Of a stretch of 64,000 nucleotides of DNA, positions 56,171 through 64,000 are shown one piece after another. Under the pieces are notes generated by a model. It was not told the DNA's origin and ran no database searches. It saw only the letters and a program-made list of their open reading frames with translations. The position numbers and the translations under genes are program-made. Source of the DNA: Eutypella sp. D-1 (lineage: Eukaryota; Ascomycota; Sordariomycetes; Xylariales; Diatrypaceae); the NCBI GenBank assembly GCA_023313575.1, contig JAJTTP010000013.1, positions 1,213,227-1,277,226 of the forward strand, in the 5' to 3' direction. Position 1 is the stretch's first letter, and each line of letters starts with the position of its first letter.

Positions 56171-59100
56171 GACTGTTTGCTTGCTTTTTCTTTTTTCTTA
56201 CTCGGTCGGCGAGGGAAAAAAGTCAGAGAGGCACGGCCGAATCTTTCGACAGAACAGCAACGTCTCGAGGTTAGCGTATGCTAGAACAACAAGTCGTCGA
56301 GAGCGAGATGAGGTGGTTGGTTTTGTTAGTTAGGTCGTAGTAGTAGTGGCGATAGTGATGGTGATGGTGGTTGTAGTTGTAGTTATGGTTGTTTGTGGTT
56401 ATGGTAGTGATAGCAGTTCTTTGTATCGCTGTGACCGGATAAGCCGAGAAAGCCGGAAGTGAGATTGAAAAAAGAAGTAAAGTCCGGGTGTGTAGATGTC
56501 AGGAGGGCCGAGGACGTATTTAAATAAGAAATGAAAGGGATGGGCGGGAGGTACAAAATACGAGCCGGGCTACTTTATTTGTTGTTGTCCACCCAGGTGG
56601 TTAGGTGGTTAATATGTAACTGATGGTAACTTACGGGGGATACTACAAGTACCTGGAACTACCTAGGTACCTACGTAGCGTAACGGGTTAGGCGATTCCG
56701 GAAGTTGGTAGCCTCAAATAGTTCTATAAAGGGAATAGTTAAGACGGAATTGATAAGATGACGCCTGGACCCATGAACCAAGCAAGTATGTACAAGCAAG
56801 TAGTGTAAAAGAAGATAGGTTGTGGACTTGAATTGGAGGAAGTGAGATGAGATGAGACGAGGCGAGGCGAAGCAACCTACTTAGGTAGACGGAGGCAAGT
56901 TGTCAGGTTGTCTCTTCCAAGGTTGTTCTATGTAAGTGGTGCAACTCCAAACTCCCATGGCAAGCATGGATACCTGACATACCAGCATATATAGATTCCA
57001 GGTTGTATGTTACTTAGAAGAGTAGATAGCACAATATTCGGTGGATAAATGGGAATAGAAATGAATGCGCAAAGACCAGACCAAACAAGGACCAGCTTAA
57101 ACCAGCAAACCAAAAAAGGACTCGTACTGTTTTTAGTATGGGAAAATGGGAAAAACGGGATGGACGATGGATTTTGTGATGAATCAGGTATTGATTGTCT
57201 ACATACAACAACATGCAGGAAGTACTGCATACTTACAAGTTACAGCCTACCTACCTAGGTACCTAGGTAGGTATACATAACCAGACTTACAGGGCATTCG
57301 CTGGGAGGCGGGCAGAATGGGGAGGGAATCCACTAGAATGCTTCAGTATCGACTGACGTTGGCAAACGTAAGAGGCAAGGCCACCTAATTGCTACTAATT
57401 AAGGCGGGATGGGATGTATGTAGTAGGTATTCATATTCAAAGCGTATTTATTACCTACGATTACGATTACTTATTGTAGTAGACTTAGTTAGTTGTTAAG
57501 TACTTTGACTACTTTTTAGTACCTACTAGGTATTAGGAAATCACTAGACAACTGCCTAGACAGCGGCTACGTAATTATAGATGATTCATATATTATCGAA
57601 ACCTTGGAAGATTTTAGAAGGAGTCTGTCCGTCTGTTTGTCTATCTATCATGGCGGTGGCTGGAAAAGCGTTTGCCTTCGAATAGATCCTCATTTGGTCA
57701 CCTTGAAACCCGGTCAAGGAGGCAATGCAAGATGTTGTTGTCAATCAGGGATTGGAAGGGCTGCACGGCGAGGCGAGGCGTTCAAGGCGTTCAAGGTCAT
57801 TACGCTAGTTAAAAGCTGGCTTGACTTGAGTCGCGGGACACTCGACTGGGGTTTGGTGCCAAACTTGGTTCGTTGGAAGCTCTAACTAGTACCTAGCCAA
57901 GTATATATAATACCTAGGTAGTCAAATAGTCAAATAGTCACTTCCATGGGGCACGTCCGTCCTTTGGAGGTTGGTGAATATGTAAGCCCGATGACGACGT
58001 AGCTCGCGAGGCTCCGAAAACGGGAATGGGGCCGGTACATGCGCGGGTACACCAGGAACACAGGAACATCAAGGAACGCTAACTCGGTAACTATACAGGC
58101 GGCTAACTATACACTGAGCTGACTAAGTTATTATATACCTATGTCGGACCCTTGCCAAGGGACTGAGGCAATGAGGCAAAGACGGCAGCAAGTGAGGCAT
58201 GTGAGGGTCAAAGGGTGAACAACGACAAAATGGATAGATAGAAGTCCAGCAGGTTGGCAGGTCGGGTCTGCAGGTCTGCAGGTGTGGAGTAATTTGGGGG
58301 GTACATACCGATCAGCAGGTGTTATTATTCCCAGGTACATACTCCATACTCGACTCGACCGGATTGTGATTATTGATTGTGGTTGGTGGTTATGCACCTA
58401 TGATGCTACTTAACCCAGTACCAACCTACCTGTTACCAACCTAGGCTATCTAGTACCTAGGTAGCTCTGGAGGTTTGCTAGTAGTTCGGGTCCACAGGGA
58501 CCTATTAGTATGTACTAATGCATACTGGATTATGTCACAGACGATTCCATCCAGGAAGGCCGAATATAAAAAGAAGGAACAGATTTTTTACAGGATTTTT
58601 TTTTCCCATCACGTTAGTCTCGGCTCGAGATTAACAACTATCCAGGGCATCTGAGACCCTTTGGCGCCTATTTGTGCACCTGGTTTCTCATACCTAACCC
58701 AACAGGTCAGGGGGAGCTCGTATTTAGATAGAGGTCCTGTCGTGCTCCTCTTTGTCTTAGATGCGGATGTGCTTCGTCAACATACTAAATCCATAGATGT
58801 ACAGTAGGTTCCAAGGATACTTACTACTACTACCCTACCTTACCCCAAACCCAAGGTGCGGATCCTCCAGATAACGACTCTGTGACTGCGACGTAGCCGC
58901 CGACGGACGGAACGGCCTGTTTTGGGAAGTCATGGAATTGAGCGGCAAGCGGCTGGAGCAGCCGGCGGTGCTGAGATATTATGATATGACTTGTGTCCCA
59001 AAAAATGGTCCTGTCGTAAAAGCCGTCGGAAGGCCTGAAACGATGGGGGAGAAAAAAATTCTTATCGGGATGACAGGAATTTTTTCACAATGAATGTGGT

Positions 59101-61588
59101 CAGGAAGGGAAAAATCCAGATGGTTGTTTAACTAATTAGCTAATTCGATGCTGGTCTTTCGCCTCCTACCTTTGAGGTTGACGTTCGATTGACGAAGTAA
59201 GTATAGCGCGGATGTCGGCATTCAGTAACTAATAAGTAGCTTCCCTACCTGTTGTTGGCCTTGCTATCGATCTCCAAATATCAGTATCAACGAACGGCGA
59301 CACATCTCCTCACACTCGTCCCCATCGTCCATCGCCTATCACCACGTCGCTCTGATCCTCTGTCTCTCACGCGCGCTTATCAGTCTGTCAGCGTGAGATG
59401 TCGCTCGCTAGGATCTAAAAGAGAGAGAGTGATAGGGAAGGCGTTGGCTCGGGTTGTGCCACGATTGAAACCGGGACAAGGGTTGAGGAGGCCCGATATC
59501 TCGGCCGACTTTTGGAAAAAAAAAAAAACATTGGAACGCAAAAAAAAGGTGCCGCCGCTCTTTGTCCAGAAGTTCGTTGGCGCCTGTGGGGAATCAACCT
59601 ACCTAAATCACCCTAAATCACCTGATGTTCGAACCGTTGTCCTGGCGAAGCGAACCAAAGACGTCCTCACCCCATGTGTGTGTCCATGCCGGTCGGGAAA
59701 TCCCCAATTGGATGAGGCGAGATGGTTCCGGGCTATCGTCATTGCACGCCAGCGCCATGCTACCATGTAAGTTATGTACGTACAGAATAACAACATGCCC
59801 ACGGGCCTACCGTAGGTAGGGACTGATGAGCCTGTTTATTTACCGCGTAACTTTACTTCGTATATAGTCGCAGCAAACCCCGCGATAAGACTTGATCATC
59901 AACTTCTTCCCGAGACACGCAGACATGTTTGCTTAGCTGTCAGACTGACTCGGGGTAGTTGCAGAGTCATAATAGATAAAACCCCCGAAATACTCCGGGA
60001 GCATACAGTCCCTAGGGAGTCTGATGAGAGTCCATGCCGCCGACCTACCATAGCTGCATAAACTCCCTCACAGTTGCACCGTTGCATGTACTATGTAGTA
60101 AAAAGTAGTAGACGCAGACCTCTCCACAAAATGGTCCCCTACATAGACAGTATGGAAGGCTTGTTCAAAGCAGTTTAGTCCAACTGCACCTCGCGGAGAT
60201 CGAACTTTACAAGATCGTTACGTAAATAGGTAACCCATAGACCCTACTATACACCAGGGAGATTGTACACATGCCTCGCTATATATCCACACATCCTACC
60301 TAGTACTGACATATAGCGCCACATCAGGTGGGTTTCGCTGGGGTTAGTTAGTCCACAACCTGGAGGAGGCCCCCTCTTGTCACGGCTTGTCTCTTGTCTG
60401 CCAGGCAGCCTAACCTACGTAATGCGGGTGGACAAGCCTTGACAGCCTGGCAAACCCACCCAACTTATCAATCCACCAACTCAATGGCCTGGACAACATC
60501 ACATGCATATATATGTACATACATACATATTTATGTGAGATATTTATGTAGTAGGATTGCACCAGAGACCCAACCTCAGCCTCACGGATTATTGCAGGTT
60601 CCGTATGTACACATAAGAACCAACCTCTCTCCGGGCTACCGGTCAACCTTACCTACATGCCTGGTCTGCTCTACATGGGTAGCACATACGTACGGATCTA
60701 TCTACGGAGTATGTAAATAAATACTTACAGTGGTACCAAGAGAAGGCCCCTTCAATCAATTGGATTAAGACCGATCCGACCATGCCGGGCTCATATCATA
60801 GACTAATAAGGGGTCTCATGCCAAGCAGACGCCCTTCTATTGCTTCATCTGCATATACATCACCCATTTATCCTAGGTGTCGGGCTATCTTCCTGCCTTA
60901 GAATTTCCTTTCGTACAACTTAATCCTGCCCTTCGCGTAACGGTACCTAGGTTCATTAGATGATTGCCCGTATCGCCGTTGGTGAGACCAACGTGTGCGA
61001 GCTGAGGGGCGGCATGCGGCTGAAAGGACTAGCGACGACAAGGCTCGGACAAGGTCCACCAACCCCCCCTCCCCTCCCCTAAGAAGTCTCACTTAGTTTA
61101 CATATACACGCCAAATTTGGACAGTTCTATGTTCTATCTATACTTACTAGACAGGTACACCTCTTATAGAAATTACAGATATCAGAAGATACCCAGACAG
61201 TTTGCATTGTCAAGTAGCAAGTAGAGGAAGAACACTTTCATGTCCAGATCACAGTTTTGGGCCGTACGGTGTTCATTATGGCGGGGATGAGGTAAGAACT
61301 CCATCCCCAGGTTCTAGATTCTAGCTTGTTGTTCTCCCGTACCCGACTCCTCTACCCACTGTTCTTTCCTACATCCCCTGCATCCGCCGTAACGATGCCA
61401 GGCGTGAGACGGGCCAGATAGATGGATACATATAGAAAAGGAAAGATAAAGGTAGAGGGAAGGACTTGCTCGCCCGTTTACGATCATAATGGGGGGAGGT
61501 AAAAGAAGGTAACAACAGGCCATCCATTTCCCTCCCGCAAGGGATCGTGAAACGCCGTCCATCGCCTTTTCCGTATACCCTCTTTAGT
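56171..61588. other. 5.4-kb region without recognisable genes
   Basis: Contains the AN1 promoter with GTG/GTA-rich repeats, many TACCTAGGTA palindromes (about 56662, 57250-57270, 57911, 58456, 60944) and TACATACA words near 60510. A 172-codon plus-strand frame (59252-59770) starts at TTG and has no protein-like features. It may hold long non-coding transcripts, which I cannot see. Confidence 0.45.
57243..57272. repeat. CCTAGG-centred palindrome cluster
   Basis: Two overlapping TACCTAGGTA palindromes flanked by CCTAC and GTAGG arms form an almost perfect inverted repeat of about 30 nt. Confidence 0.8.
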
Positions 61589-61732
61589 CTAGAACTCCAT
61601 TCCGTAGTGGTCCTTGCAGGAGATGCAGTACACCTTACCCTTGATGGCCAACTTGCCGCAGGCCACGCGCGTCGTCCCGTCCGCGCTCTTCCCGCACTTG
61701 CACTTGCACCTGGCCGGCTCCGCAAAGCGCAT
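61589..61732 (-). CDS. Small cysteine-rich protein, 47 aa
   Basis: The first ATG in the frame is at 61732; upstream codons to 61801 are open but start from GTG and are probably 5' UTR. The 47-aa product has Cys9, Cys11, Cys13, Cys25, Cys36, Cys39 and His42 (CKCKC... VAC... YCISCKDH), a pattern that could bind one or two zinc ions. No signal peptide, so an intracellular metal-binding protein is more likely than a secreted effector. I cannot name a family. High GC in the coding part against an AT-rich flank supports coding. Confidence 0.5.
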   Translation of the reverse strand: MRFAEPARCKCKCGKSADGTTRVACGKLAIKGKVYCISCKDHYGMEF

Positions 61733-62696
61733 GGCGGCTAGGTTCACAGCAGCTTTTTGTTTTTTTGTTTCCTTATTTTCTTTGGGAGGGCGTGTGGACA
61801 CTGACTAAGGTAGTTGAAGTTCTGGGTAGTGTTGTTGCAGTTGTATTAGTAGCTGTTTTGGAGCGAGCTTAGTTTCGTCGTTGAGTTCGTTGTCTTGGGT
61901 AAGGGATGTTGACCTTATGTAGAGCTTGCTGGGTATCGGTGTTGGTTGGTATTGGCTTTATTATCTGCTCAGCGAGAATGCTAGATCTGGTCAGGGTTTT
62001 GGCCGTGGCCGTATTTATAATGGCAGATCGGTCTTCCCCGTTGAGTGTGCCATGTAATGCCGTGTGTGTATATATGTATTCCTATAATGCTGTGAACCCC
62101 GTGGTTAAGCGAGTTCAACGTATCTCTTGCGTGTCTACGTCGGTGTGAATGGTACGAATGAGGTTTGCCTGCCGTCCTTTGACAAGATCTGTGTCTGTAC
62201 ATGTGTAATAAGCCCATCGTGCTCCGGCCTCGCTCACTTGACTGGCAGCAGCAGCAGACCGATGACTGTGAGCGCGACCAGAGCAAGGGGAGATAGCAGC
62301 AGATTGCCGAGGAGTCACTCTCCTGACCGAGGACTAGAAAACACAAGCTTGCTCTTGTTTCGTCATTGTTTGTCTTTTCCATGCTTGCGAAGTGGTCTTT
62401 CTACCGAGGTGAAACGGAGCCGAGACCATGAGATATCTGTTCGCCGAAGAGCAGAGCCGCATGTGCTTGCAGAGGCGGTATGTCAGTAGAGGCATTGATT
62501 TGGTGAGGATTGAATTGACTGCCCAGGGCCTGCAGGTTTCTGAGTTGGTGTATAGGAATGGGATATATTGTATCGCTTAGTGCTTGATTAGATGCATAGT
62601 TGGTAATACAAGACGCAATCATAGGGTATCCGGAACAGAAAACAAGAAATGGCGAGGGCCCAAACAAAACGAGAAGGGCTGTAGCAAGAAACCCCC
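61733..62696. other. Spacer, 3' end of nth1
   Basis: No supportable gene; short frames on both strands overlap each other. Contains the upstream region of the 47-aa gene and the 3' UTR of nth1. Confidence 0.5.
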
Positions 62697-63980
62697 CTAG
62701 ATTGACTCATTAACAACAACATCCTTCTTAGCCAACTCCTCTTCCTCCTCTTTGACCTTGACCACAGCAGCAACACCGCCGTCTGTGGTATCGGTAGTAG
62801 CGACGGCCTCCGCCTTGGCCTTCCGCCCCTCGATAACCTTCTTCCTCTCAGCAGCCCTGCACAGGCCGCGGAGACCGAGGTCGCACTCCCCGCAGCGGCG
62901 GCCAACGGGCAGGCAGACGGTCTGGCCGAGACCGACCAGCAGGGAGTTAATCTCGCGCCAGCGATCGCGGGGCAGCCAGCTCTCGAGGCGGGCACGGGTC
63001 TCCTCGGGATTCTTGGTACCGGCGCCGCCATGCCAGCCCCACAGATTCGTAATGCGGTGAACGTGGACGTCAACGCCGATACCCTCGGTACGGTCCCAGG
63101 CCGCTGATAGGCAGAGGTAGGCCATCTTGGGGCCGACGCCCGGGAGCGCCGTCAGCCCGGCTATGGTATCCGGGACGTCGCCGCCGTGCTCGTCACGTAG
63201 TATCTCCGCCGCCCGCTTGATGTACCGCGTCTTGTTGTTGTGGAAGCCGACGGCCCAGATCAGGCGGTTCAGCTCGTCCGGGTTGACGGCGAGCACGTTC
63301 TCGAGGGTCAGGCCGCCGGGCGCGCCGGGCGCGTGCGGCGGCAGCTCCGTCTGCAGCCGCCGCATCGCCACCGCGTTCGTCGTATCCTTGGTCTGGCTCG
63401 ACAGCATCAGCGCCACGAGCGTCTGGAACCGCTGGACCCGCGGCGGCGCGTCCGTCAACGCTAGCCGCTCGCACCCCATCGTATCGACCGCCGCGTTCGC
63501 CGCCGCGCCCCCCGGCGCCCGCATCGCCTTGACCGCGTCATACACGGCCTCCCAGTCCGACGGCGGCTCGACCGTCGTCTGTCCTGTAGACAGATCTACC
63601 GTCTTGCGCGCTGGCTTGCGCTGCTGTTTCTGCTTCCGCGGAGGAGAGGGGGAAGGGGCTTCGAGTTTGACCTCTTCCTCCTTAACTGTCCGTTTTGCGG
63701 ACTTTGCACCAGCGACCGCGTTGGCCGCTATAGGGGTGATCGTGGTTGTGCGCTTGCGCTTGCGCGAGGCGGCTGCCACGGCCGCGCCAACGTCGGGAAT
63801 GGCATCCTCGATATCCGGGGTCGCGCTATTCCTAGCCGTGCGACCGTTGCTGCTGTCCTTGCTGTACGCGAATCGCGCGAGGGAGGCCCGCGTGATCCGG
63901 CGCGGCGGCGATGGCGTTGGTTGCTGGGACATCGCGCCGAGAAGCTTCCTCGTCTCCCGGGACAGCCTAGAAAAAGGCAT
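62697..63980 (-). CDS. nth1: Endonuclease III homologue (bifunctional DNA glycosylase/AP lyase)
   Basis: Removes oxidised pyrimidines in base excision repair; nuclear and often mitochondrial. Single exon, 427 aa, from the ATG at 63980. The catalytic pair is present: Lys285 in [11 protein letters not shown] (helix-hairpin-helix) and Asp304 in [11 protein letters not shown]. The iron-sulphur cluster ligands are Cys356, Cys363, Cys366 and Cys374 (spacing 6, 2, 7; the bacterial enzyme has 6, 2, 5). Residues 1-140 are a disordered basic extension with ASRKRKR and [13 protein letters not shown], good nuclear signals, and an Arg/Ser-rich start that could also serve mitochondrial import (two ATGs, residues 1 and 17, would allow dual targeting). 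A Glu/Lys/Ala-rich tail of about 50 residues follows the cluster. Very GC-rich coding region. Confidence 0.95.
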   Translation of the reverse strand: MPFSRLSRETRKLLGAMSQQPTPSPPRRITRASLARFAYSKDSSNGRTARNSATPDIEDAIPDVGAAVAAASRKRKRTTTITPIAANAVAGAKSAKRTVKEEEVKLEAPSPSPPRKQKQQRKPARKTVDLSTGQTTVEPPSDWEAVYDAVKAMRAPGGAAANAAVDTMGCERLALTDAPPRVQRFQTLVALMLSSQTKDTTNAVAMRRLQTELPPHAPGAPGGLTLENVLAVNPDELNRLIWAVGFHNNKTRYIKRAAEILRDEHGGDVPDTIAGLTALPGVGPKMAYLCLSAAWDRTEGIGVDVHVHRITNLWGWHGGAGTKNPEETRARLESWLPRDRWREINSLLVGLGQTVCLPVGRRCGECDLGLRGLCRAAERKKVIEGRKAKAEAVATTDTTDGGVAAVVKVKEEEEELAKKDVVVNESI

Positions 63981-64000
63981 GCACAGGCTGGCCAGTTTGA

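Noticed and set aside
59252..59770. 172-codon plus-strand frame
   Set aside because: Begins at TTG, contains poly-Lys from A-tracts, and shows no domain or splice evidence.
1..64000. CRISPR arrays, phage genes, insertion sequences, NRPS/PKS clusters, LTR retrotransposon genes
   Set aside because: Looked for on both strands; no repeat-spacer array, no transposase or reverse-transcriptase motifs and no modular synthase domains were seen. The organism is eukaryotic.

Overview
The window looks like nuclear DNA of a filamentous ascomycete (Pezizomycotina), most likely a Sordariomycete. Genes carry short introns of about 47-160 nt with GTAAGT/GTATGT donors and CTAAC/CTGAT-like branch points, coding regions are GC-rich at third positions, and intergenic DNA is dotted with the palindrome TACCTAGGTA and long microsatellites. 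No bacterial, organellar or viral block was seen. Gene models were built by eye by joining open frames across splice sites, so exon ends are inferences unless the evidence says the protein motif continues across the junction.

Left part (1-30 kb) is a conventional housekeeping region: neutral ceramidase (runs off the left edge), the spliceosomal NTC subunit SPF27/Cwf7, the PKA regulatory subunit, a KSTD-like FAD dehydrogenase, ethanolamine-phosphate cytidylyltransferase, a phytanoyl-CoA dioxygenase-like enzyme, the mRNA-binding protein Hrp1/Nab4, a Gyp1-type Rab GAP and a branched-chain aminotransferase. They form no operon; neighbours are mostly divergent or convergent with 0.7-3.5 kb between them. 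Membrane-lipid metabolism (ceramidase, cytidylyltransferase) and RNA processing (SPF27, Hrp1) recur, but I see no pathway cluster.

Middle part (30-54 kb) is gene-poor and accessory in character: a 302-aa orphan, a CorA-like two-helix membrane protein with a large fungal N-terminal region, a small basic disordered protein, a cysteine-rich single-pass membrane protein, a tRNA-like element with Pol III A and B boxes, a frame-broken DUF7770-like fragment, an amidohydrolase whose frame is interrupted, and an AT-rich tract (about 50-53.4 kb) holding several short coding-like islands that do not join into an intact gene.

Right part (54-64 kb) returns to conserved genes: a 72-aa AN1 zinc-finger protein, a 47-aa cysteine-rich protein, and endonuclease III (Nth1/Ntg1), separated by about 5.4 kb without recognisable genes.

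The points I would recheck first are the 1.29-kb intron in hrp1 with its own same-strand open frame, the proposed 10-nt micro-exon in gyp1, the tRNA-like element, the GC-AG intron and missing GMN motif of the CorA-like gene, and the decaying amidohydrolase/AT-rich segment. I did not find convincing evidence of a wholly new biological system.
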